64,000 nucleotides of DNA from Roseospira marina. GTDB taxonomy: Bacteria; Pseudomonadota; Alphaproteobacteria; Rhodospirillales; Rhodospirillaceae. Location: contig NZ_JACIGJ010000012.1 in assembly GCF_014197855.1 (NCBI RefSeq), positions 1 to 64,000 of the forward strand. Reading direction: 5' to 3'. A model generated the notes under the pieces. The model was not told the origin of the DNA. It saw only the letters and a program-made list of their open reading frames with translations, and searched no databases. The translations under genes and the position numbers were made by a program. Numbering within the stretch: position 1 is the first letter of the stretch; the number at the start of each line of letters is the position of its first letter. Positions 16,757-25,062 of the stretch are shown piece by piece.

Positions 16757-17349
16757 CGCAGTCCGTCCTCCCCCTGAATGGCGTCGGCCGCCAGCCCGCC
16801 CACGCGGGCGTGGATGCGCGGCCCGGTGGTCATGACCAGCACCACGGCCATTTCGTCGGCGCGCGGCGCGTCGGGGATGCCGACTTCCATGGCATCGAAG
16901 TGGCTGCGCACATAGGACGCGTTGATGTGCGTCACCGGCACGTCCAGCCGAGTCCCCGCCCCCCCGACCTTCTTGGTCGAGGGCACGATGGCCTTGGCGT
17001 CGCCCAGCACCGCCCGCATGGCGTAGCCGCCCGGAACATGCCAGAGCGCGCCGTGTTCGATCTCCCCGGCTGCGCCCACGATGGCCCCTTTGCCGTACCC
17101 CTCCACCACGGCGGGGTCGCCGCCCAGGGCCTCGACCAGCCGCCGGGCCATGGACAGACCGAGCGGCTTCAGAGTCTCCATGAAGGGCGCGATGTCGGGC
17201 TCGAAGCGGCCGGCGAAGGGGTTGGCGATCACGGTCACCAGGGCCGCGCGGCGCAGCGGGACGGCGGCGGGCGGGCCGCCCTCGTGAAAAATCTCCTCGA
17301 CGCTGAGCTGCTGCTTGCGCAGGTCGAGGCCGGGCAGGGCATCAGACAT
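16753..17349 (-). CDS. DUF1185 (amino acid synthesis family) protein, paralogue 2
   Basis: The 198-residue protein is clearly related to the neighbour: ANPFAGRFEPDI, GKGAIVGAAGEIEHGA, VPSTKKVGGAG, SYVRSHFDAMEV and RVGGLAADAIQGEDGLR. The start MSDALPG at 17349 overlaps the UPF0280 stop (17342) by 8 bases; a longer frame to 17502 runs inside UPF0280 and is rejected. Retention of both copies with different N-termini suggests two subunits or two related reactions. Function unknown. Confidence 0.88.
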   Translation of the reverse strand: MSDALPGLDLRKQQLSVEEIFHEGGPPAAVPLRRAALVTVIANPFAGRFEPDIAPFMETLKPLGLSMARRLVEALGGDPAVVEGYGKGAIVGAAGEIEHGALWHVPGGYAMRAVLGDAKAIVPSTKKVGGAGTRLDVPVTHINASYVRSHFDAMEVGIPDAPRADEMAVVLVMTTGPRIHARVGGLAADAIQGEDGLR

Positions 17350-18220
17350 GAAGCGGAACCTCCCGTAGGTCGGGGATGGACGACGGCGCGCGCGCTCCCT
17401 CAAGCGCGCCCACCACGCGCACCCGGTCGTGCAGGACCAGGACGGCACCGTGAACCAGACCCCGGTCGATACACTCCGACGCAAAGGTCGCACCCGCGTC
17501 AAGGGCGGCCGCCACGTCGTCCGGGGACAGCGGGCCGACTTCGACCGTCACCAGCCGGTCGCCCAGGTCGCTGTCCGGGTGCAGGGTGCAGGCCGGAACC
17601 CGGGTCACGGCCGGGTGCCCGGGGCAGTCCACGGCGTTGGCGATCAGGGTCGCGGCCACGTCGGCGGCGGCGGCGGTCGGGGCCAGAACGGTCACCGAGT
17701 CGGCCAGCCCCAGCGTCAGGCTGCGCCCGTGCCGGCCGCTGGTGGCCACGCCGCGCACGGGGCTATCGGGCGGGATCGCCACCGCGCCCGGGCTCGCCGG
17801 ATCGGCCGGGTCCACCACCAAACCGATGCGCCAGGGCGCCGCACCGGGCGCCAGCCACAACGCGATATCCCCCCCGTTGTTGACGGCGGCGCGGGTCAGG
17901 CCCGGCGCGGCTATGATCGCCTCAAGCACGGCCTCCGCCACCGCGCCGGCCACCGCCGCCATCGGCGTGACGAAACCGGGGCGATAGGGCCAAGCCGCCG
18001 CCGCCATGCGCCGGGCGATGGCGCCGGTGAGGGGCAGCGTGCCCTCGGTCGGCACGGGCGAGCGCAAGACGGGCAGTTCGGCGACCAGTTCGGTCAGCAC
18101 GGTCTCGAACCGCGCCACCGCCCGCCCATAGGCCGCGCGCACCGCCTCGGGCGCGCCCTCCGCCGTCACGATCAGGTCGATCGGACCGTGGTGGAGATGC
18201 ATGCGCCGGCCATCCGGCAA
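17342..18220 (-). CDS. UPF0280 family protein (ApbE-like fold)
   Basis: The protein has about 292 residues from the TTG at 18220. Recognisable UPF0280 features are LPDGRRMHLHHGPIDL at the start, NNGGDIALWL, VRGVATSGRHGRSLTLGLADSVTVLA and DLGDRLVTVEVGPLS. The family shares the fold of the flavin transferase ApbE. The start is uncertain. The frame stays open to 18412, but the upstream part runs through three stacked hairpins and reads as low-complexity sequence. A GGAGGG lies 8 bases before a CTG at 18244, and ATG 18202 would cut off the conserved LPDGRR. It sits between the 6-hydroxynicotinate-reductase-like gene and DUF1185. Confidence 0.8.
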   Translation of the reverse strand: MPDGRRMHLHHGPIDLIVTAEGAPEAVRAAYGRAVARFETVLTELVAELPVLRSPVPTEGTLPLTGAIARRMAAAAWPYRPGFVTPMAAVAGAVAEAVLEAIIAAPGLTRAAVNNGGDIALWLAPGAAPWRIGLVVDPADPASPGAVAIPPDSPVRGVATSGRHGRSLTLGLADSVTVLAPTAAAADVAATLIANAVDCPGHPAVTRVPACTLHPDSDLGDRLVTVEVGPLSPDDVAAALDAGATFASECIDRGLVHGAVLVLHDRVRVVGALEGARAPSSIPDLREVPLHV

Positions 18221-18294
18221 CAGGCGGTGGGAAGCGGTCTCCAGCGGCGCGGCCCTCCGGGTCCCAAGTGAAGCCAGGGTGAAGCCAAGTCTTC

Positions 18295-18396
18295 CGCCCG
18301 ACGAAAAGGGGGGGCCTTTTTGTCGGGCGGCCGGCGCGACCGCGCCGGCGCCGCGAAGCGGCGGAGGCGACGACACGGTCGTATCCGTGTCGTCGC
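18295..18396 (-). promoter_or_regulatory. Three stacked hairpins in the hnr-UPF0280 gap
   Basis: Between the reductase stop (18406) and UPF0280 lie three inverted repeats. The first has perfect 12-bp arms (18367-18378/18385-18396), the second 8-bp arms (18330-18337/18342-18349), and the third 15-bp arms with one wobble (18295-18309/18315-18329). None is followed by a T run on the minus strand. They look like an mRNA-processing or attenuation region inside the operon. Confidence 0.6.
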
Positions 18397-18405
18397 CGAT
18401 CAACC

Positions 18406-19884
18406 CTACCAATTGAAATTTGTGCGATTGGTCGGCCAGGGATTGTCGGGACGGGCCATCAGGTTGTTGCGGCGGGCCATCTCCCGCACGGTATCCAGCG
18501 GCACGATGTGGTCAACGTGCCCGCCCAATGTCGCATAGTCCGACAGGCGCAGGGTGAACTCGATCGGCGCCACCACGGCCGGCGTCGGCACCGACCCGAA
18601 GGAGCGCGCCGGCATGCGCGTGACGTCCACCATGAAGGTGATCCCGCCGCCGGGCCAGACGAACACGGGCGCGCCGCCGCTGGACACATAGGTGAGCAGG
18701 TCCTTGACCGAGCGGGTCAGCTTGACCGGGTTTTCCGTCACCCCGGCCCGCAACGAGCCCCCCGCCCCACCGATGAACAGCACCGAGCACAGCGCGGGCT
18801 CGCAGTTCTCCTGGATGCGCTCGACCGTCAGGCGCAGCGGGTCGGGCAACGGGGCCGGCATCGGCGTCAGGCTGTCGTCGAGCACGAAGTAGCCCCAGTG
18901 ATCCCCCGTCGTGGAGACCATCAGCAACGTCAGCCCCGGCCAGGCCTCGCGCGGGTTCCAGGGGCCCAGGATGGTCAGCGGGTCGCTCACGTCGGTGCCG
19001 CCCCAGCCGGTGCCGGGATGCGCCACCTGGAAATACCGGCCCGGGGTGGAGCGCCGGCCCTTCAACTGGATGCCGGTGGGCGGCACGTTCAACTGCTTGC
19101 CGGCCTGATGCTCCGACAGCACGCCGGTGATGTGGTCGTCCACCACCACCACCTCGTCGACGTGGTCCACCCACTGGCGGGCGAACATGCCGATGGTGGC
19201 GGAGCCGCAGCCGACGCGCATGCGGGCCTCCGGCTGCCCATCGATGATCGGCGGGTGGCCCGCCTGCACGATAACCGACGTCCCGCCGTCGATGGTCAGG
19301 GGCACGGCCTCGCGGTTGCACAGATCCATGATGGCGCGGCAGGTGTTGCGGCCTTCCTTCTTGCCGCCGCCGGTCAGGTGATTGACCCCGCCGATGGCCA
19401 GCATCTGGGAGCCGTACTCGCCCGTCGTCACATGCCCGACCGGCTCGCCGTCCAGCCGCACCAGAGCACGCTCCGCCCCCAGGTGTCGGTCGGTATCGAT
19501 CTTCACCTTGGCGCCACAGTAGCTGAAGATGCCTTCGGTCACCACGGTGACCATGTCCACGCCCCCGACCGCGCTGGAGACGATGAAGGGCGCCGGTTTG
19601 TAGTCGGGATAGGTCGTGCCCGCCCCCACCGCCGTGACGAAGCGATCCCCCGACTGGACGAGATCGCCGTCCCATTCCGCGCCGGAGGCCATGAAGGGCA
19701 CGACGGTGCGCCCCTCCTGCACCGCGCCGTCCAGCACCACCAGCGGATCGACGCGGGTCAGCGTCCCGCCCATGTTGGCGTAGCGATCGCAGGCGCCGGC
19801 CTTGGCCTCCGCGATGAAGCACATCACGGGGCAGGCATCGCACCGGATCTTGCCGGGGTCGTCGCGGATGGTCGGATCAGTCAT
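18406..19884 (-). CDS. hnr: 6-hydroxynicotinate reductase-like iron-sulfur protein
   Basis: The 492-residue protein has an N-terminal Cys motif C15-x2-C18-x3-C22-x9-C32 in IRCDACPVMCFIAEAKAGAC that suits a [4Fe-4S] cluster. It is followed by a long soluble domain with many Gly-rich loops (TTGEYGSQMLAIGGVNHLTG, VGCGSATIGMF). Proteins of this form are annotated as 6-hydroxynicotinate reductase. In the anaerobe Eubacterium barkeri that enzyme reduces 6-hydroxynicotinate to 1,4,5,6-tetrahydro-6-oxonicotinate and carries FeS clusters and covalent flavin. The start overlaps the Mo-hydroxylase stop by 4 bases (ATGA). The neighbours encode the steps before and after, supporting the call. No canonical ApbE acceptor motif was seen. 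Confidence 0.75.
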   Translation of the reverse strand: MTDPTIRDDPGKIRCDACPVMCFIAEAKAGACDRYANMGGTLTRVDPLVVLDGAVQEGRTVVPFMASGAEWDGDLVQSGDRFVTAVGAGTTYPDYKPAPFIVSSAVGGVDMVTVVTEGIFSYCGAKVKIDTDRHLGAERALVRLDGEPVGHVTTGEYGSQMLAIGGVNHLTGGGKKEGRNTCRAIMDLCNREAVPLTIDGGTSVIVQAGHPPIIDGQPEARMRVGCGSATIGMFARQWVDHVDEVVVVDDHITGVLSEHQAGKQLNVPPTGIQLKGRRSTPGRYFQVAHPGTGWGGTDVSDPLTILGPWNPREAWPGLTLLMVSTTGDHWGYFVLDDSLTPMPAPLPDPLRLTVERIQENCEPALCSVLFIGGAGGSLRAGVTENPVKLTRSVKDLLTYVSSGGAPVFVWPGGGITFMVDVTRMPARSFGSVPTPAVVAPIEFTLRLSDYATLGGHVDHIVPLDTVREMARRNNLMARPDNPWPTNRTNFNW

Positions 19885-22679
19885 GGTCGGGTCCCTGCCT
19901 GGGCACGGGCGAGGGCGGCGCGCAGCCGGTCCGGGGTCACCGGCAGGTCGCGGACGGTCACGCCGGTGGCGTCGCGGATCGCGTTGAGGATGGCGGGCGC
20001 GGTCGGGATCAGCACCTGCTCGCCGATGCCCTTGGCACCGTACGGGCCGTGCGCGTCGGGGTCCTCGACCAGGATGGTGCGGATCTCCGGCATATCCCCC
20101 GCCGTGGGGATCAGATAGTCGTGCAGGGTCTCGCTGCGGCCCGGGATGTAGGCCTCCATCAGCGCAAGGCCGAGCCCCTGGGCCACACCGCCCTCCACCT
20201 GCCCCTCGATCAGGGTGGGATTGACCGCGCGGCCGACGTCATGGGCGCAGGTCATGCGGTCCACGATGACACGGCCAAGCTCCAGATCCACCCGCACCTC
20301 GGCCAGATGCGCCCCCCAGCCAAACGCGGCGTAGGGCTCCCCCTGGCCCTTGGCGTCGAGCGGCAGGGTCGGCGGGTCGAACGTCTCCGCCGCCGCCAGA
20401 ACGTAGCCCCGGGCGTCCGCCTCGTCCGCCAGCGTGCGCAGATCAAGGGCGCGGTCCCCCGCGCTCAGCCGCGTTCCGTCCAGGTGCAGCCGCGCGTCCG
20501 CCGGCGCGTTCAGGCGGCGCAGGATCGTTGAGCGTAGCGCCTGCCCGGCCAGCAGCGCCGCCTTGCCGGTCACGAACGTCTGGCGCGAGGCCGAGGTCTT
20601 GCCGGCATCCGGGGTGATGTCGGTATCCGCCGCCACGCGCGTGATTCGGTCCAAAGGCAAGCCGAGCGCGTCGGCGCAGATCTGCGCGATCACGGTGTTG
20701 GAACCCTGGCCGATATCGACCGCGCCCTGATGCAGGCACAGCGTGCCGTCCGCCCGCAACCCCACCCGGATGGTGGAGGGGTTGGGCAGCGCCGTGTTGC
20801 CGCAGCCGTACCACATGCCCGCGACGCCGACGCCCCGGCGTTCCGGACGGCCGTCGCGGCGGGCGGAGGCGTTGAAGCCAGCGGCCTCCGCACGGGACCG
20901 CACCCAGTCGTCGCTCAGCGCCTCCAGGCAGGCGCGGATGCCCACGCCCTGGGTGAACACCTGCCCGGTGACCGTGGGTGTGCCGACCTGCAGCGCATTG
21001 ACGATGCGGAACGCCAGCCGGTCGAAGCCGATGGCGTCGGCCAACTCGTCGAACAACGTTTCTTGCAGAACGGCCGTCTGCGGCACCCCGAAGCCCCGGA
21101 AGGCGCCGGACGGCGGGTTGTGGGTGTGCACCGCGACCGAGGCCGCCCGGTACGCTGGCATATGATACGGCCCGGAGGCATGCACCGGCACCCGGTTCGC
21201 CACGGTCGGCCCCCAGGAGGCATAGGCGCCGGTGTCGAACGTCCCCTCGAAGTCCATGCCCACAAGCCGCCCGGTGCTCCGCCGCGCTGCCACTCGGGCG
21301 CTCAGGCGGGCTGGGTGACGCTTCGTGGTGGCGCGCATGGACTCGCCCCGGCTGTACACCATCCGGGCCGGCCGGCCCGTGACCCACGCCGCCAGGGCGA
21401 CGAACGGCTGCACCGACAGGTCCAGCTTGGTGCCGAAGCCGCCGCCGACGGCGGTGGGGCGGATCACCACGGCCTCCAGCGGCAAGCCCAGGATCGCGGC
21501 CATGTCGTCGCGGTCCATGTAAGGCGCCTGGGTGCAGGCGACGATCTCGATCCCGTCGCCGACCCGGCGGGCGTAGCCGGCCTCCGGCTCGATCGGCGCG
21601 TGCTCGACGAAGGGCGTCGTGGCGTGCCCCGCCACCCGCACGATGTCCGGGTCCGGTTCGAACAGCGCCGCCAGCACCGATCCGGTCTCGACCAGACCCC
21701 GCGCCAGCACGTTGCCGGGCCGGCCGGCGTGCAGCAGCGGCGAGCCCTCCGCCCGTGCCGCCGCGGGGCTCGTCAGCGGGGCCAGCGGCTCCCAATCGAT
21801 CGGCAGCGCGGCCAGATCAAGCGCGCGCACGACCGCATCCTCGCCCACAACGGCCGCCACAGCGTCGCCGCGATAGCGCGCCTCCTCCTCCGCGAACACC
21901 GGTTGGTCGGCCAGCGGCGGGATGACGCCGAAGCGGTTGCGGCCCGGCACATCGGCGGCGGTCAGCACCCGCACGAGGCCCGGATGCCCGGCCACGAAGG
22001 CGTCGAGGTCCCCGACCGTGAACCGGGCCCGAGCGTGCGGGCTGCGCACCACGCGGACGCGCAGGGCGTCGTCCGGCCAGGCGTCGGCACCGAACCGGTC
22101 CGTCCCCCGCACCTTCGGGGGGCCGTCGAGCCGGTCCACCCGCGTCCCCACGGCCACCCCGGCGGGCGGCTCCAGCGCATCCGGCACCGGATCGTTGGCG
22201 TGCATGACGGCCGCGATGATCTTGCGATAGCCCGTGCAGCGGCACAGGACCCCGCCCAAAGCGCGGATCACCTGCCCCTCGGACGGGTGCGGCGTCCGAC
22301 GCAACAGGGCGGTCGCGGCCATCAGCATCCCGGGCGTGCAGATGCCGCATTGCGCCGCGCCGTAGCGCAGAAAGGCGTCCTGGAGCGCCGACAGCGTCCC
22401 GTCCGGCGCGCTCAACCCCTCCACGGTCTCGACCTCCGCACCCTGGACGCGGCCGGCCGGCACCATGCAGGCGCACACCGGCGCGCCGTCGATCAGCACG
22501 GTGCAGGCGCCGCAGTCGCCCGCGTCGCACCCCACCTTCGTGCCGATCAGGCCCAGGTCCTCGCGCAGGACCTCGGTCAGGCGCCGCAGGGGCTCCACGG
22601 AGACGGTGACGGCCCGGCCGTTCAGGGTGAAGGTGACGGGGATGGTTTCGGGAAAGGCCCCGGGGGTGGTTTCGATCAT
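19881..22679 (-). CDS. Molybdenum hydroxylase, fused [2Fe-2S] and Mo-cofactor subunits
   Basis: The 932-residue fusion begins with a [2Fe-2S] part of about 160 residues: plant-type cluster Cys 51, 56, 59, 71 and second cluster Cys 111, 114, 146, 148 (GVLCRCTGY). The Mo-binding part (about 175-932) follows, with AVGGGFGTKLDLSVQ, AFRGFGVPQ, DIGQGSNT and the catalytic glutamate in KGIGEQVLIP. Xanthine-dehydrogenase-family enzymes of this kind hydroxylate N-heterocycles such as nicotinate at C6 with water as oxygen source. The FAD subunit is encoded immediately upstream with a 4-base overlap. The substrate is inferred from neighbours. In E. barkeri the subunits are separate, so the fusion is a difference. 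Confidence 0.9.
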   Translation of the reverse strand: MIETTPGAFPETIPVTFTLNGRAVTVSVEPLRRLTEVLREDLGLIGTKVGCDAGDCGACTVLIDGAPVCACMVPAGRVQGAEVETVEGLSAPDGTLSALQDAFLRYGAAQCGICTPGMLMAATALLRRTPHPSEGQVIRALGGVLCRCTGYRKIIAAVMHANDPVPDALEPPAGVAVGTRVDRLDGPPKVRGTDRFGADAWPDDALRVRVVRSPHARARFTVGDLDAFVAGHPGLVRVLTAADVPGRNRFGVIPPLADQPVFAEEEARYRGDAVAAVVGEDAVVRALDLAALPIDWEPLAPLTSPAAARAEGSPLLHAGRPGNVLARGLVETGSVLAALFEPDPDIVRVAGHATTPFVEHAPIEPEAGYARRVGDGIEIVACTQAPYMDRDDMAAILGLPLEAVVIRPTAVGGGFGTKLDLSVQPFVALAAWVTGRPARMVYSRGESMRATTKRHPARLSARVAARRSTGRLVGMDFEGTFDTGAYASWGPTVANRVPVHASGPYHMPAYRAASVAVHTHNPPSGAFRGFGVPQTAVLQETLFDELADAIGFDRLAFRIVNALQVGTPTVTGQVFTQGVGIRACLEALSDDWVRSRAEAAGFNASARRDGRPERRGVGVAGMWYGCGNTALPNPSTIRVGLRADGTLCLHQGAVDIGQGSNTVIAQICADALGLPLDRITRVAADTDITPDAGKTSASRQTFVTGKAALLAGQALRSTILRRLNAPADARLHLDGTRLSAGDRALDLRTLADEADARGYVLAAAETFDPPTLPLDAKGQGEPYAAFGWGAHLAEVRVDLELGRVIVDRMTCAHDVGRAVNPTLIEGQVEGGVAQGLGLALMEAYIPGRSETLHDYLIPTAGDMPEIRTILVEDPDAHGPYGAKGIGEQVLIPTAPAILNAIRDATGVTVRDLPVTPDRLRAALARAQAGTRP

Positions 22680-23572
22680 GGCCACACCTCCGCGCACCGG
22701 GTCAACGCGCGCCGGATCAGGACCAGCGCGGCCTCGCGGCGGTAGGCCGCCGTCGCACGCACATCGTCGATGGGCGACAGCGCGTCGCCGTCCGCCTCGC
22801 GCACCTGGGCCGCCAGATCGTCCACACCGGGCCGCAAGCCGACAAGGCGCGCCTCCAGATCCGTCAGGCGCACAGCGACCGGCGAGCAGGCGCCCACCGC
22901 GACGGCAGCCTCGCCCACGGCACCGTCGGAGTCCTGCCACAGGACCACCGCGACCATGGCAATCGAGATCACCAGGGAGTGGCGCGCGCCCAGCTTTAGG
23001 AAATCCGACACGCCGGGACGGCCCGGCTCGGGCACCAGAATGCCGGTGACGAGTTCGTCCGGCGTACGGGTGGTCCGGCGCACCCCCGTGATGAACGACG
23101 CCAGCGGCTCCACCCGGACGCCCCGGGGGCCGGCGATCTCCACCCGCGCGTCCAGCGCCAGCAGCGGCACCACACCGTCCGCCGCCGGGGAGGCGTTGCA
23201 CAGATTGCCCGCGACCGTGCCGACGGCCTGGATCTGCACGCCGCCCACCTCGCGCGCGGCCCGGCGGAGCGTGGCGAACCAGGGCGGCACCATGCGCGCC
23301 CGCTGGACGTCCGCCCAGGTCGTCAGCGCGCCCAGGCGCCAGGCCGACGCCTCCTCATCGAAGCCGATTCCGCGCAACGCGGTAATGCCGGAGATATCGA
23401 GCATTGCCTCGCGCATGGGCGCCCCGTCGACCAGCGCCGGAAACACGTCCGTCCCGCCCGCGATCACGCGGAACGGACCGGCCACCAGATGGGCCAGCGC
23501 GTCCTCCAGAGTGTGAACCCGAACATACCGCGGCATGGAGCGGGCCCCCTCTGGCGTCACCGGTCTTTTCAC
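22676..23572 (-). CDS. Molybdenum hydroxylase FAD-binding subunit
   Basis: The 298-residue medium subunit of xanthine-dehydrogenase type has FAD motifs VIAGGTDVFP (about 37-46) and TVAGNLCNASPAAD (about 118-131), and a C-terminal CO-dehydrogenase flavoprotein-like domain. It passes electrons from the FeS clusters to an acceptor. ATGA overlaps at both ends (enamidase stop 23569, Mo-subunit start 22679) show tight translational coupling. Confidence 0.92.
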   Translation of the reverse strand: MKRPVTPEGARSMPRYVRVHTLEDALAHLVAGPFRVIAGGTDVFPALVDGAPMREAMLDISGITALRGIGFDEEASAWRLGALTTWADVQRARMVPPWFATLRRAAREVGGVQIQAVGTVAGNLCNASPAADGVVPLLALDARVEIAGPRGVRVEPLASFITGVRRTTRTPDELVTGILVPEPGRPGVSDFLKLGARHSLVISIAMVAVVLWQDSDGAVGEAAVAVGACSPVAVRLTDLEARLVGLRPGVDDLAAQVREADGDALSPIDDVRATAAYRREAALVLIRRALTRCAEVWP

Positions 23573-24762
23573 GCGGGCACCACCGCCGCCAGACGCTCGG
23601 CCGGCGGGGTGTTGCGGGAGCGGCCGGAGCGCACGACGCCGTCGATGATCGTCATGCTGATGCCCGGCAGATCGCCAAGCTGCACGCTCTCCAACAGGGT
23701 CGCGCCGGCGGTATGCTGGGCGCGGTCCATGAGCACGAAATCAGCCGCGCGCCCCGGCTCGATCAGGCCGCAGTCCAGGTTGCGCATCCGCGCCGTGTTG
23801 CCGGTGGCGAAGCAGAACGCCACTTCCGCCGGCACGTCCCCCAGACTCGACAGCAGGCTGATCAGGCGCAGGATACCCAGGGGCTGCACACCGGAGCCGG
23901 CCGGGCTGTCGGTGCCCAAAATCACCCGCTCGGGCGTGCCCAGTTCAAAGGCCGTACGCATGGCGAAAAGGCCCATGGCCTCGTTGCCGTTGTGTACGAT
24001 CTCAATGCCGCGCGAACAGCTCTCGCACAGGCAGCGCACCTGCGTGCGGGGCAACGCGGTATGGCCGCCGTTGATGTGCCCGATGATGTCGGCGTCGGCC
24101 TCCAGCACCACGTCGGCGTCGATCAGGCCGGAGCCGGGAATCGACGGGCCGCCGGTGTGAATGGTGGACTGGAGGCCGTATTTGCGCGCCCATCCGACCA
24201 TGCGCTTGGCCTCGTCGCCGGCCTTGACGCTGCCCAGACCGACCTCGCCCAACAGGGTGACGCCGGCCGCGGCCAGCTCGCGGAAATCGTTCTCGGTCAT
24301 GCCCTGTTCGATGACCGGCGCGCCCGCGTGGACCTTCACCCCACCCGGCCGCGCGTTCAGAAAGCTGCGCTGCGCGAAGATGGCCATGGCCTTCAAGCCC
24401 GGGATGTCCTTGGGGCGGCCGGGCGTGTGCACCTCACCAGCCGAGATCATCGTGGTCACGCCGCCGTGCAGGAAGCTGTCGATCCAGTTGAACTGGCTCT
24501 GGCGCGGGGTCCAGTCGCCCAGCACCGGGTGCACATGGCTGTCGATCAGGCCGGGCGCCAGCGTGGTGCCGTTGGCGTCCACGATCCGGTCGGCGCCCTC
24601 GGTGTCGCAGTCGGCGGCCGTGCCCACCTGGGTGATGCGGCCATCGACGCACACCACGGTGTCGGCATCGAGAATGGGCTGCGTCAGGTCGCCCGACAGC
24701 ATCAGCCCGACGTTGCGGATAACGAGGGTCCCGGACGTGTCCGGCTGAGTCACGGCGACCAT
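23569..24762 (-). CDS. ena: Enamidase-like amidohydrolase
   Basis: This 397-residue amidohydrolase is strikingly like the E. barkeri enamidase as I know that sequence: LHGGVTTMISAGE, PGRPKD, NARPGGVKVH, GEVGLG, HINGG, a PLGILR block and SRNTPPAER near the end. Metal-site residues are visible: H76 and H78 (DSHVHP), E173, H202, H229 and D285 (GTDSP). Enamidase opens 1,4,5,6-tetrahydro-6-oxonicotinate to 2-formylglutarate and ammonia using an Fe-Zn centre. It is the first gene of the eight-gene operon, directly downstream of the divergent promoter region shared with the NicR-like gene. Confidence 0.88.
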   Translation of the reverse strand: MVAVTQPDTSGTLVIRNVGLMLSGDLTQPILDADTVVCVDGRITQVGTAADCDTEGADRIVDANGTTLAPGLIDSHVHPVLGDWTPRQSQFNWIDSFLHGGVTTMISAGEVHTPGRPKDIPGLKAMAIFAQRSFLNARPGGVKVHAGAPVIEQGMTENDFRELAAAGVTLLGEVGLGSVKAGDEAKRMVGWARKYGLQSTIHTGGPSIPGSGLIDADVVLEADADIIGHINGGHTALPRTQVRCLCESCSRGIEIVHNGNEAMGLFAMRTAFELGTPERVILGTDSPAGSGVQPLGILRLISLLSSLGDVPAEVAFCFATGNTARMRNLDCGLIEPGRAADFVLMDRAQHTAGATLLESVQLGDLPGISMTIIDGVVRSGRSRNTPPAERLAAVVPA

Positions 24763-25062
24763 CAGGGTCTCCCTGTTCCGGTTGCCACGGGCCCGTCGGA
24801 TCGGCGCGTGTGACCGTGGCGGGGCGTTACGCCGTCATTTGCATGCGCACAATCTTGAGGAAGTGTTTCAGACCTTCACAACGCTTGCAACCGCTTTTCA
24901 GTGCGCAGCCGTCCCACCTATGACGGGTCCCTTGCCCGCGACGCCTGCATAGCGTTAGGCTTAACCCTGATCTCCGAGCCGCCTATAGGAATACGGAGCG
25001 TTGGGCCTCTGGTACTGCTCAGCATCGCGTGGCGCCCACCGCAGAGCAAGGATTCAAACCTG
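24763..25062. promoter_or_regulatory. Divergent control region between enamidase operon and nicR-like gene
   Basis: The 300-bp stretch is AT-richer than its surroundings. It holds an imperfect palindrome GTTAGGCTTAAC (24954-24965, GTTA-N4-TAAC) and a CCTATAGG (24982-24989). Either could be the MarR operator. A frame open from 24901 upstream of the MarR start has no ribosome site and is taken as noncoding. Confidence 0.5.

Noticed and set aside
20730-22745. 671-codon plus-strand frame opposite the Mo-hydroxylase
   Set aside because: It is the antisense of a clearly real gene, Arg/Gly/His-rich, with no motif and no ribosome site. Such frames are expected at ~70% GC.
22680-23201. N-terminal extension of the Mo-hydroxylase frame
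   Set aside because: It is the shadow of the FAD-subunit gene. The ATGA overlap and conserved FeS domain start fix the start at 22679.
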